DNA of 42,058 nt from Candidatus Liptonbacteria bacterium (GTDB lineage: Bacteria; Patescibacteriota; Minisyncoccia; UBA6257; 2-01-FULL-56-20), in the NCBI GenBank assembly GCA_023244935.1, contig JAHFLJ010000003.1:1-42058 (forward strand), written 5' to 3'. Within the stretch, counting starts at the first letter, position 1. Each line of letters begins with the position of its first letter. Positions 7,291 to 16,490 of this stretch are shown piece after piece. The translations under genes and the position numbers were made by a program. The notes beneath the pieces are model-generated. The model did no database searches, was not told where the DNA came from, and saw only the letters and a program-made list of their open reading frames with translations.

Positions 7291-8559
7291 ATGGATTTTA
7301 ATGTTAAAGAATATATCTTGAAATCCCGCGAAGACGGTATTTCGGACAATGTTATTAAGACCACTTTATTAAATTTAGGCCACAGTCGGGCAGAGGTCGA
7401 GGCGATTTATCAGCAAGTTGTAGGCGTTAAAGCTAACGAGTCCGAAAATTATTTTACTCCGACTACCAATATCCAGTTTGGAAATCAGCCATTAGTCCCT
7501 TCCGCCGAGGAAGTCGCTAAAAAAGAAGAGCAGACAGAGCAGACAAAGCAAAAAAACAAAAAAATGTTGCTGGTCGTCGCCTTCGTTGCTTTATTGCTGG
7601 CCGGTTCCGGTGGTGGATTCGCGTATTATAATTATGTTCAGAATCTTCCGGCTAATGTGCTTAAGAAATTTAATTTGGTTGTGTCCACAATTTTCTCGTT
7701 TAGAAATACGGTTAAGATTACTGCTTTAATTAGTGTAGAGGCGACGAAACAGATTAAATTAAATGCAGATTTTAAAGGGAGTTTTGACTTTTCTACTTCA
7801 ACCGGACCAAGAACTTCCGGCGATTTTACGATTTCCTCACAGGATTTCGCCAAATTTAGCCCGATCGGTTTAAGCTTTGTGTCCACGAATAAAAATATTT
7901 ATCTACGCTCATGGGATTTCAGCAAATTTCCGTTTATGGATTTATCCGGTCTTAACGGAGTTTGGATTAAAGCCGGAATAGATCCTGGAGAATACGAAGG
8001 AGATGATCCGTTTGATATCGCCTCGAATATAGAAAGAACCGAAGGTGTCGGGGATAGGTTTAAAGAGGGGATGCAAAATCCTCCGGTTAAGTTTGTTAAA
8101 GAACTTTCTTCGGAAGCAATTAACAATATCTCAACATATCATTATCTTTTCGAAATCGATCAAGTAAAAGCCGAAGAATTTATTGGGAATATAGGCAATC
8201 TGACACTTGAAGAAATTGAAACAGCTAAAGAGGCAACCGAAAGTAGCTATCCGAATATAGCCACCAGCACTTTGGAGCTGTGGATATATAAGGGAAGCTA
8301 TCTGCCCGCAAAATTTACGATTTTACTTGAAGGCCGAGGGGCAGGCGAGTTTACCGATTCTATAAAAATTGATCATATTTTCAGCGACACTAATACAGTT
8401 TTAACAATTCCCGAGCCCAGTAATTTTAAGAACTTGCCGGAAGTTCTCAAGGAGCTCTCCGATAAAATCAACGTTAATATAAATGAATCTATAAGCTCAA
8501 GTAGCATAATTAATTCCTCAACTTCGACTGCGCCTACCGGCACAATTCCAATTAGATGA
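7291..8559 (+). CDS. Membrane-anchored protein of unknown function, soluble N-terminal helical segment plus one TM and a large extracytoplasmic domain
   Basis: ATG at 7291 (MDFNVKEYILKSREDGISDNVIKTTLLNLGHS) follows the tkt stop directly; TM MLLVVAFVALLLAGSGGGFAYY. Confidence 0.7.
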   Translation: MDFNVKEYILKSREDGISDNVIKTTLLNLGHSRAEVEAIYQQVVGVKANESENYFTPTTNIQFGNQPLVPSAEEVAKKEEQTEQTKQKNKKMLLVVAFVALLLAGSGGGFAYYNYVQNLPANVLKKFNLVVSTIFSFRNTVKITALISVEATKQIKLNADFKGSFDFSTSTGPRTSGDFTISSQDFAKFSPIGLSFVSTNKNIYLRSWDFSKFPFMDLSGLNGVWIKAGIDPGEYEGDDPFDIASNIERTEGVGDRFKEGMQNPPVKFVKELSSEAINNISTYHYLFEIDQVKAEEFIGNIGNLTLEEIETAKEATESSYPNIATSTLELWIYKGSYLPAKFTILLEGRGAGEFTDSIKIDHIFSDTNTVLTIPEPSNFKNLPEVLKELSDKINVNINESISSSSIINSSTSTAPTGTIPIR

Positions 8560-10202
8560 TCAAAGAGCTGTCAATCACCAAAAAAATATTTCTGGGGCTA
8601 TTTTTATCGGTAGTATTTGTATATTGCTTTAATGCTTTTAAAGAGCCCGATTCTTTTTATCATCTGAAAGCCGGGCAGGTAGTTCTGGAGACAGCGTCAA
8701 TACCAAATTCCGACCCATTCTCATTTGTCGCGAATGGCGCGGAGTGGGTTGCTCACGAATGGCTGTCTGAGGCGATTTTATTTATTTCCTATAAGGTCGC
8801 CGGATTCTGGGGTGTGATTTCTTTCGTGGCGCTACTCGGAGCGCTAACCAGTTTTATTATTTATTTAATATGTAGAATCAGGGGAGTCAATTTCTATATA
8901 TCTCTTCTGGGAATATTAATTTTAAATGCCTTAACTTTTGAATTATGGATCGGTAGACCGCAAATATTTTCATATTTATTCACGGCTCTTTTCGTATATT
9001 TATTGGAAAGGTTCAGGATCGACGGACGAAAAATAAACCTTATTTTGATTGCCTTAATTACCCTTATTTGGGCGAATATGCATGCCGGGTTTATCCTAGG
9101 CTTAGCGATAGTCTTTGCTTATCTCTTTGGAGGCATCTTGAATCACCATTTTAAACTTCAGTCGGCCCTGGATAAATTAAAACTTAGAAATTTATCCTTT
9201 TTATTTATCTCCTTGCCATTTATTGCCCTGCTAAATCCAAGTAGTTATAAAATATTCACTTACAGCTACGTTATCTTACCGGCAATAGAAAAATTGGGAG
9301 TAATGGAGTGGTATTCGATTTTAGACTATTTGTATCTGAATGAAACCGTCATCTATCTCGCTCAGATGGTCATTTTCGGACTTTTAGGAATCTATTGGTA
9401 TTTATCCAAACGAGAGAATAGAGATTTTATCCTGGTCAGCTTAATCTTGGGCATTTCGGTTTTGCCGTTCATATCCATTCGCCACATCGGATTTTGGCCG
9501 GTAGCTTTAATTCCTTTTGTGCTGGAAGCGGTTCATAGATTTGTTTTTGTGAGAATTGAAAATAGAATTAATTCTAAAGACTTCGGAATACTCCTCGGAA
9601 TCGTTTTATTGCTTTTTAGCACTCCCAAGTTCTTTTCTTTCCCAAAAGAATATTACAACCGTCTCAGCGTTCCGATAGGCGGAGCTGAATTTATTAAGCG
9701 CGAGAATTTAAAAGGTCCTATTTTCAATCTGTATAATGACGGCGGGTTTTTAATTTGGAATTTATACCCGAGCGAAAAGATATTTATAGATGGGCGTTCC
9801 GAAGTCTACAGTCAAGATAAGCTGGATGAATATCTAAGTATTCTTGGTGGAGGAGAAAATTGGCGGGAGCTGGTCTACGATAAATATAAGTTGCAGTATT
9901 TTTTCATATCCTATAGACGCAATCCGGAGAAGTTGCTTCCGCTGATTCGCGATTTGGAGAATGACAGGTGGCGTCTTGTGTACTGGGACGACCTATCCGT
10001 AATTTATGTTAAAGATGATGTTCAAAACAAAGAAATTATTAAAAAATTTGCCCTAAATTATGTCGGACCATTCAGGAACGCGCTAAATCTGCCGGAAGAC
10101 GACAAAAAGCAGGCCTTTGCTGAGTTGCAGGGCTTACTCGGTAGGATAGAGAACTCGGAGATAATCCAGCAATATGCCAGACAGCTAATGCAAGGCAGGT
10201 AG
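8556..10202 (+). CDS. Polytopic membrane protein (glycosyltransferase-family-39-like architecture)
   Basis: Multiple TM helices; N-terminal EPDSFYHLKAGQVVLETASIPNSDPFSF; ATGA overlap with the upstream gene. Confidence 0.6.
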   Translation: MIKELSITKKIFLGLFLSVVFVYCFNAFKEPDSFYHLKAGQVVLETASIPNSDPFSFVANGAEWVAHEWLSEAILFISYKVAGFWGVISFVALLGALTSFIIYLICRIRGVNFYISLLGILILNALTFELWIGRPQIFSYLFTALFVYLLERFRIDGRKINLILIALITLIWANMHAGFILGLAIVFAYLFGGILNHHFKLQSALDKLKLRNLSFLFISLPFIALLNPSSYKIFTYSYVILPAIEKLGVMEWYSILDYLYLNETVIYLAQMVIFGLLGIYWYLSKRENRDFILVSLILGISVLPFISIRHIGFWPVALIPFVLEAVHRFVFVRIENRINSKDFGILLGIVLLLFSTPKFFSFPKEYYNRLSVPIGGAEFIKRENLKGPIFNLYNDGGFLIWNLYPSEKIFIDGRSEVYSQDKLDEYLSILGGGENWRELVYDKYKLQYFFISYRRNPEKLLPLIRDLENDRWRLVYWDDLSVIYVKDDVQNKEIIKKFALNYVGPFRNALNLPEDDKKQAFAELQGLLGRIENSEIIQQYARQLMQGR

Positions 10203-10226
10203 ATTTTTTATATAAAAGTTTTCTGC

Positions 10227-10232
10227 TATAAT
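10227..10232 (+). promoter_or_regulatory. Extended -10 (TGcTATAAT) 7 nt upstream of the PfkB ATG
   Basis: ctgcTATAAT-tcaagac-ATG. Confidence 0.6.
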
Positions 10233-10239
10233 TCAAGAC

Positions 10240-11286
10240 ATGTTGGACTTCTTATCAATTGGAACCGGAGCCAGAGACATTTTTATTAAAAGTCAGCTTT
10301 TTAAGGTCATTAAAGATCCGGAGCATCTGGAGAAGCTCGGGTTTGTTACCGGCGAGGCGCAATGTTTTGCTTTCGGCGGAAAAGTCGATATCGGTGAGCC
10401 AAAATTTTGCGTCGGTGGGGGAGCGGCGAATGCCGCAGTAACTTTCGCGCGACAGGGATGGCAAACCGGCGCGCTTTTACGTTTAGGGGAGGATGAAAAC
10501 GGCGGATCAATTATCAACACATTAAAAAAAGAAAAGGTAAAAACCGTTCCAATTTACTCCAAAGATAAGGGCACGGCTTTTTCGGTGGTTATGCTATCTT
10601 CCGGAGGAGAGCGGACTATCCTGACTTATCGAGGAGCCGGAGAGGATTGGCCAAAAAGCGAAATCCCATTTAAAAAACTTTCAGCGCGTTGGGCCTATAT
10701 TGTCCCAAGTAAAATATCTTTTCAAACGATTTCTTTAATGGTTGCTCACCTTAAAAGTCAGGGCGCGAAAATTGCCATGAATCCGTCCAAATTTTATATC
10801 GAAATGGGTCCAAAACAGTTAAAGCCGATACTTAGCCGTTTGGATGCGGTCATATTAAATCGCGAAGAGGCGGCGCTTTTAACCGGAATTCCATACGAGC
10901 AGGAAGGGAAGATATTCCGCCGTTTGGACGAGCTTGTCGACGGGATTGCGGTTATGACCGATGGGCCAAAAGGGATTTTAATTTCCGATGGAGAAGTCAT
11001 TTACAAGGCCGGAACGTTTAAAGAAAAAAGAATTGCTGATCGGACCGGCGCCGGAGATGCTTTCGGAAGCGCGTTTATAGCCGGACTTGCCGGTTATGAA
11101 AATAAAAATAAGCTCCCGAATAAAACTTTCCCACCTCAGGCAATTGAATATGCTATTCGCCTCGCTTCGGCAAATGCCACTTCGGTTGTGGAGCACGTCG
11201 GCGCGCAAGAGGGGATTCTTACGAAGAGCGAGTTCGAGAAAGAAAGACGTTGGAAGAATATTAAAATCGAATCAAAAAAATTATAA
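10240..11286 (+). CDS. PfkB/ribokinase-family carbohydrate kinase
   Basis: VGGGAANAAVTFARQG and the C-terminal DRTGAGDAFGSAFIAGL signature. Confidence 0.92.
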   Translation: MLDFLSIGTGARDIFIKSQLFKVIKDPEHLEKLGFVTGEAQCFAFGGKVDIGEPKFCVGGGAANAAVTFARQGWQTGALLRLGEDENGGSIINTLKKEKVKTVPIYSKDKGTAFSVVMLSSGGERTILTYRGAGEDWPKSEIPFKKLSARWAYIVPSKISFQTISLMVAHLKSQGAKIAMNPSKFYIEMGPKQLKPILSRLDAVILNREEAALLTGIPYEQEGKIFRRLDELVDGIAVMTDGPKGILISDGEVIYKAGTFKEKRIADRTGAGDAFGSAFIAGLAGYENKNKLPNKTFPPQAIEYAIRLASANATSVVEHVGAQEGILTKSEFEKERRWKNIKIESKKL

Positions 11287-11288
11287 CA

Positions 11289-12545
11289 ATGGATAAATCC
11301 ACAGAAAGAATTGCCAGACTTTTAAGGACAGATATGCACACTCTCGAAAAAACTTGTAATTATCTATCCGCTTTAACCGGGAAACAGAATGTTCTGGAGA
11401 AGATTATCGAAGAGAATAATCAATTGATAGCCGACAGATTACTTGCCCTGGGAGTTGGTAAGGACGCTTCTTCCAACGACATTTATGACGGGCTCATTTC
11501 GAAGATTGAATCGGATGACTTCAAAATCTATAACAGTCTCGGCAATCCCAACTGTGAAAGTCCGAATGACTGTCAAAATATCGGAGAAATTGCCAGAAAA
11601 GCAGTTAATCCGCCTAAGGGATATTTCTTGAAGCCGGACAAGGCTCGCGAGCTGATTGTTAATATTCCACCGGAAAATATTATGAAGTTTTTGGGTTATA
11701 CTTCGGTGAAAGAGATGGTTCTAAAAGAAGACATTTTTGAAATTTTCAGCGCGCTTCGTTTTGTGGAGGGGTCGGAATGGCTAAACGCGGTATTTTTTAA
11801 ACAATATGAAAATTTGAAGCCGGAAGACTTCGAAGAACGCGAGATAAAAATAATTGCGTTAAGTGAAAAATGGGACGTTGTTTCCAAAAAGTTTGTGGAA
11901 AAAAAGAAGCACAACGTAAGCCACCTGAAAGAACTTGGAGTTATTTTTCTGATTCCGGCTCTTCTTGGGGTTTCCGGAGAAATTCTCAGAATGTTTGTTA
12001 TGATAATGCACTATCTCTATGAGATTCCATTCTATTCCTCGATAATTAAAGGTATTAGCGGATATGACGGAAGGTTTAACAGCAATTTAATTTCTCTTCT
12101 TCGCGGAGATGTTACCGAGAACCGATACGGAGATCTGGAAAAATCTCGTTGGTTAATAGTTCAGAGATATCTCTCTAAAGAAGATGTGAATGACTGGCGT
12201 CTCTTTGTTCCGCATATTAATCCGGAAGCAATCCATTGGATGAAGGCGGAAGAAAATCTTTATAAAGTCGGAGAACTTATGGATGGCTTCGCCGAGGATT
12301 TGAAGTTTTGGAATGGTCTAAACTGGGTAGGCGACTATTTTAAAGATGAAAGCGGAGTAGAAGTTTTAGTCAGTTTTAATATTATCGATACGATAATGTC
12401 CTTTGTTAAACAAAAAGAGATGGTTAAATATTCTTATCACCAAGAAGAAGCGTTTTGGAATAAAATTTTTATCGAATATTTTGGAAGGCCCGGACTGGAA
12501 GAATACTCCCGCAAATATTTATTGCAGGGGTATTTTGACGTATAG
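11289..12545 (+). CDS. Conserved-looking hypothetical protein (418 aa)
   Basis: Long ORF in the same operon orientation 2 nt after the kinase; no motif I recognise. Confidence 0.65.
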   Translation: MDKSTERIARLLRTDMHTLEKTCNYLSALTGKQNVLEKIIEENNQLIADRLLALGVGKDASSNDIYDGLISKIESDDFKIYNSLGNPNCESPNDCQNIGEIARKAVNPPKGYFLKPDKARELIVNIPPENIMKFLGYTSVKEMVLKEDIFEIFSALRFVEGSEWLNAVFFKQYENLKPEDFEEREIKIIALSEKWDVVSKKFVEKKKHNVSHLKELGVIFLIPALLGVSGEILRMFVMIMHYLYEIPFYSSIIKGISGYDGRFNSNLISLLRGDVTENRYGDLEKSRWLIVQRYLSKEDVNDWRLFVPHINPEAIHWMKAEENLYKVGELMDGFAEDLKFWNGLNWVGDYFKDESGVEVLVSFNIIDTIMSFVKQKEMVKYSYHQEEAFWNKIFIEYFGRPGLEEYSRKYLLQGYFDV

Positions 12546-12593
12546 TCTTTGTCATTCCTTCGCGTAATCGGTCTTCTCTTGCCACTGGCGAGA

Positions 12594-12735
12594 TTATTAG
12601 CCTTGAGGGGTGTCTGAGAAACCTTTTAGCTCGGTCCCGCCTATGGCGGGTAAAAGGTTTTGAAGACAGTTAGATTTTTCGCAGCCTGCCTGCCGGCAGG
12701 CAGGGAAAAAATCGACACGACCCCTCAAGACTAAT
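12594..12735. repeat. Three-armed cruciform/inverted-repeat element
   Basis: TTATTAGCCTTGAGGGGT (12594-12611) against GACCCCTCAAGACTAATAA; inner arms AAACCTTTTA (12619-12628)/TAAAAGGTTT (12651-12660) with CCCGCC-tat-GGCGGG, and GATTTTT (12673-12679)/AAAAATC (12707-12713) with the 20-nt palindrome. Confidence 0.8.
12685..12704. repeat. 20-nt palindrome CCTGCCTGCCGGCAGGCAGG, copy 1
   Basis: Perfect dyad; identical copy at 41908-41927. Confidence 0.9.
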
Positions 12736-12820
12736 AACCGAGCCACCTTGATTTTTTGCTCATAAATAAGTAAAGTTTTTAGGTATCCGAGGTATCCACA
12801 TATCATGCATATTGATATTC

Positions 12821-12892
12821 GCGCTCTTAGCTCAGTGGTAGAGCGTTTCATTGACATTGAAAAGGTCGCAGGTTCAATCCCTGCAGGGCGCA
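12821..12892 (+). tRNA. tRNA-Val (anticodon GAC)
   Basis: Acceptor GCGCTCT/AGGGCGC; anticodon arm TTTCA-TTGACAT-TGAAA; T arm GCAGGTTCAATCCCTGC; no encoded CCA. Confidence 0.95.
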
Positions 12893-12970
12893 CTTCGACT
12901 CGTTCCACTCGCTCAGTGTAAACACACCGGCAAGCCGGGCGAATGTCGAAAAAGGTAACAAGAATAATAC

Positions 12971-13042
12971 GGGCATGTAGTTCAGTGGTAGAACGCTGTC
13001 CTGATAAGACAGAGGTCGAAGGTCCGATTCCTTCCATGCCCA
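12971..13042 (+). tRNA. tRNA-Ile (anticodon GAT)
   Basis: Acceptor GGGCATG/CATGCCC; anticodon arm CTGTC-CTGATAA-GACAG; no encoded CCA. Confidence 0.95.
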
Positions 13043-13046
13043 CTAA

Positions 13047-13748
13047 GTGAAAAAAACTTTAGTTCCTAAAATAATTTACGAAGACAAAAATTTTCTGGCG
13101 ATAGATAAACCTGCCGGAATGATTACTCACCCCACTGTCCATGGCAAAGATCAAAGCGGTCCGTCGCTGATGGATTGGGTTGTAGAGCGATATCCGGAAA
13201 TTAAACAGGTCGGAGAAGATACCGAGCTTCGCGCCGGTATTGTCCACCGACTGGACCGGGACACTTCCGGTTTGGTTTTAATTCCCAAAAATCAAAAATA
13301 TTTTGATTATCTCAAAAAACTTTTTCAGGAGCATAAAGTTCTGAAAACATATTTCGCGGTTGTTCACGGCGCGCCGAAAGAGAACAGGGGAATAATCAAT
13401 TTGCCCATCGGGATTCGCTCCGGGAGTATTCGGCGAACCACCCGCGGCGGTAAGATGGTAAAACCGGCCGAGACTTATTACGAGCTAATCAAAACAAAAA
13501 TTAAGGCCGGTAAGACTTATTCACTGATTAAAGCTAATCCAAAAACCGGTCGCACTCACCAGCTTCGAGTCCATTTCAAGGCTTTGGGGTTACCAATTTG
13601 CGGGGACGAAATTTATGGACTGAAAAGAGGAGATGAATTTAAGAGGCTGATGCTCCATTCCGCCGAGGTTCAATTTTCGATAAGCTCCGGGAAAAAATTG
13701 AAAATTATCAGTCCGCTCCCCAAAGAATTCGAAGCCTTTTCAAAGTAA
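13047..13748 (+). CDS. RluA/RluD-family 23S rRNA pseudouridine synthase
   Basis: GIVHRLDRDTSGLVLIPKN and KTGRTHQLRVHFKALGLPICGDEIYG motifs; GTG start. Confidence 0.92.
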   Translation: MKKTLVPKIIYEDKNFLAIDKPAGMITHPTVHGKDQSGPSLMDWVVERYPEIKQVGEDTELRAGIVHRLDRDTSGLVLIPKNQKYFDYLKKLFQEHKVLKTYFAVVHGAPKENRGIINLPIGIRSGSIRRTTRGGKMVKPAETYYELIKTKIKAGKTYSLIKANPKTGRTHQLRVHFKALGLPICGDEIYGLKRGDEFKRLMLHSAEVQFSISSGKKLKIISPLPKEFEAFSK

Positions 13749-13782
13749 TCCACAGCCCTTTTGTGGTATACAATTTATCTGC

Positions 13783-13788
13783 TATAAT
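13783..13788 (+). promoter_or_regulatory. -10 box TATAAT upstream of a mini-ORF and the pilin
   Basis: gcTATAAT-taatccat-ATG(13797). Confidence 0.55.
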
Positions 13789-13826
13789 TAATCCATATGA
13801 AAGGTCGTTTCAAAATTAAAATCTAA

Positions 13827-14414
13827 ATGAACAAATCAGAAAAAGGATTTACGCTTATTGAGCTTTTGGTTGTCTTGGCACTGGTCGCCATTTTGTCGGT
13901 AGTTGTCATCTTGACCTTGAATCCTGCAGAGCTTTTGAAACAGGCTCGTGATTCTAACCGAACTTCCGACCTTTCAACTTTAAAGAGCGCAATTTCGTTG
14001 TTTATGGCTGATGTGAATGTTACCCCAACATCACTCGGAGCAGCTGGAACTTGTTATTATTCATACGTTGCTACTACTGCAACTGTAGGTTGTGGCGGAG
14101 CATTTCCTACTAGTACCACTAATGGAACAACAACTTACGCCGGGGTTAGAAACATTAATGGAACCGGTTGGATTCCAGTGAATTTCAGTGCGATTAGCTC
14201 TGGAGCACCTATCGGACAGCTTCCGGTTGATCCTGTGAATACTTCCGCGTTCTATTATACTTACGGGGTAGGTACATCAAGTAATCAGTTGTTTGAGATT
14301 GATGCGAAAATGGAAAGTACTAAATATAGTACTACTGGCGGATCTGAGTTATTGACTTCTGACGGAGGCAACAACAATGGTTGGTATGAAACCGGAACGA
14401 CACTTTCTCTCTAG
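13827..14414 (+). CDS. Type IV prepilin-like protein
   Basis: KGFTLIELLVVLALVAILSVVVI class III signal sequence with Glu+5. Confidence 0.92.
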   Translation: MNKSEKGFTLIELLVVLALVAILSVVVILTLNPAELLKQARDSNRTSDLSTLKSAISLFMADVNVTPTSLGAAGTCYYSYVATTATVGCGGAFPTSTTNGTTTYAGVRNINGTGWIPVNFSAISSGAPIGQLPVDPVNTSAFYYTYGVGTSSNQLFEIDAKMESTKYSTTGGSELLTSDGGNNNGWYETGTTLSL

Positions 14415-14432
14415 TTTAAGAGATAAAAACAA

Positions 14433-14467
14433 AAAAATTCCTTCCAATCTGGAGGGGATTTTTTTAT
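14433..14467 (+). terminator. Intrinsic terminator after the pilin gene
   Basis: AAAAATTCCTTCC-aatct-GGAGGGGATTTTT followed by Ts. Confidence 0.85.
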
Positions 14468-14477
14468 GGGAAAACTT

Positions 14478-14606
14478 ATGACTTATTACTAATCACTTAT
14501 AACTTAAAATTTAACCGGTAAAAACAGGAATTTTTGGGTTAGGTTATTAGTCATTAGTTATTAGTGATAAGTGGCTCGCATTGGTGATAAGTCATTGCTT
14601 ACTTTT
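14478..14606. repeat. Dispersed AT-rich inverted-repeat element
   Basis: ACTTATGACTTATTACTAATCACTTATAACTT...GGTTATTAGTCATTAGTTATTAGTGATAAGT; imperfect dyad with ~7-nt internal periodicity. Confidence 0.7.
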
Positions 14607-14633
14607 TGTTAAAATTTGTTATACTGGTTATAG

Positions 14634-16349
14634 ATGGGACTTCCAATACCGGCAAATCAATTGAAAGGGAAACTTTTAACGGAAGGGTTAATAACTCCGG
14701 AAAAGTTTGATGCGCTCGAACAAGAGGCCGGTTTAAAAAATCAAAGTTTATTGGACATCCTGGTGTCCGAACACGTTGCCGATAAAAATTATTTAAATCG
14801 ACTCATCGCTGATTTTTTGGGCGTTGAGATTGTCAATTTCAATACAACCCCAATCGACCCGGAAGTTGTTAAACTGATTCCGGAAGAAGTCTCTCGACAG
14901 AGGGAGATTTTGGTTTTTAGTAGAGGCGCGGATGGTTCTTTGAACGTCGCCATGGCCGACCCGAGTGATCTTTCCACAATTACATATTTATCTCAACACC
15001 TTGGAACTAAAATTTCGGTATTTCTGGCCGATCAGCAGGATTTGAATCGCGGCTATACTGTTTACGGTTCGCAGATGACCAGCGACTTCAAGGCAATTAT
15101 CGAAAAAAATATTCAAGATTCTATCCGCGCCCAAACTAAAGGCGGGCAGAAGGAAGAGGCCGAACTTCCAATTGTCGCGGTTGTGGATAACATCATGTCC
15201 TACGCGGTATCCCTGCGCGCCTCGGATGTGCACATTGAGATAATGGAGGACGTGACCATTGTGCGTTATCGCATTGACGGAATCCTTTACGAGATAATGC
15301 GTATCCCTAAATTAGTGCACACCGCGATTGTTGCCCGTATTAAAATTTTATCCGGACTTAAGCTCGACGAGCACTACGAACCGCAAGACGGTCGTTTTAG
15401 ACATTCTGCCGCGAATCAAATGGTGGATGTTCGTGTTTCTATTCTGCCGACTTTCTATGGCGAAAAAATGGTTATGCGCTTGCTCGAAGCTTCCCAGAAA
15501 CCGCTATCTCTTGAGGAGCTGGGGTTTTTGCCGGAAGCCGCTAAAACAATTCGGGATAATTTGAAAAAAACTTACGGAATGATTCTGGCGGCCGGTCCTA
15601 CCGGTGCCGGTAAAACTACAACATTGTACGCGCTTATGAATATTTTGAATAAGCCAAACGTAAATATCGTTACAATTGAGGATCCAATCGAATATAACAT
15701 GCGTTATGTTAATCAAGCGCAGGTAAATGCGCGCGCCGGGGTTACTTTTGCTTCCGGTTTGCGTGCGATTTTGCGACAAGATCCGAACATTATTATGGTC
15801 GGGGAAATCCGCGATAAAGAAACCGCAAACATTGCGGTTCAGTCTGCCTTAACCGGTCACTTATTGCTTTCTTCTATTCACACCAACGATGCCCCAACGA
15901 CTATCCCACGTCTTTTTGATTTGGATGTCCCGCCATTTTTAGTAGGTTCGGTTTTGAACTTGGTTATTGCCCAGCGTCTTGTGCGTCAAGCCTGTAAAAA
16001 TTGTATTTATTCCTACGAGCCGGATGAAGACACTAAGGCCATTGTAAAAAAACAGGTAGAGGAGCTGAATATTCGAGTTCGCGGATATACGCTTCCTAAG
16101 TTATTATATAAAGGCAAGGGATGTAATATTTGTAATAACACCGGATATCGGGGACGACTTGGTATTTATGAAGTTTTTGAGGTAACCGAGAATATTCGAA
16201 AAATACTTGTGTCTCCACAGTTTGATCTGGACGCGCTTCGCGCCAAGGCCGAAGAAGAGGGGATGACGACTATGTTCGAGGACGGATTAAGAAAAGCCGA
16301 GCTGGGGATGACCACAATCGAAGAAGTTTTGAGAGTTATCCGAGAATAG
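14634..16349 (+). CDS. Type IV pilus/type II secretion assembly ATPase (PilB/GspE)
   Basis: Walker A AAGPTGAGKTTTLYALM, IVTIEDPIEY, RQDPNIIMVGEIRDKETA, tetracysteine CKNC...CNICNNTGYRGR. Confidence 0.95.
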   Translation: MGLPIPANQLKGKLLTEGLITPEKFDALEQEAGLKNQSLLDILVSEHVADKNYLNRLIADFLGVEIVNFNTTPIDPEVVKLIPEEVSRQREILVFSRGADGSLNVAMADPSDLSTITYLSQHLGTKISVFLADQQDLNRGYTVYGSQMTSDFKAIIEKNIQDSIRAQTKGGQKEEAELPIVAVVDNIMSYAVSLRASDVHIEIMEDVTIVRYRIDGILYEIMRIPKLVHTAIVARIKILSGLKLDEHYEPQDGRFRHSAANQMVDVRVSILPTFYGEKMVMRLLEASQKPLSLEELGFLPEAAKTIRDNLKKTYGMILAAGPTGAGKTTTLYALMNILNKPNVNIVTIEDPIEYNMRYVNQAQVNARAGVTFASGLRAILRQDPNIIMVGEIRDKETANIAVQSALTGHLLLSSIHTNDAPTTIPRLFDLDVPPFLVGSVLNLVIAQRLVRQACKNCIYSYEPDEDTKAIVKKQVEELNIRVRGYTLPKLLYKGKGCNICNNTGYRGRLGIYEVFEVTENIRKILVSPQFDLDALRAKAEEEGMTTMFEDGLRKAELGMTTIEEVLRVIRE

Positions 16350-16490
16350 TTTTGTAATCGAATCTACCGAGACGTTCGCTCGGTCTGACGGAAATAAAGA
16401 AAATGAGGACAAGCAACAAATTTAAAAACAAGTCTCAAATAAAAATTACATGTGCTCGGGTATTTAAGATAGCTAAAATTAAAAACTAGC

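Noticed and set aside
12597-13043. 148-aa minus-strand ORF
   Set aside because: Antisense to two tRNAs and across the cruciform element; translations such as PACRQAG derive from the palindrome.
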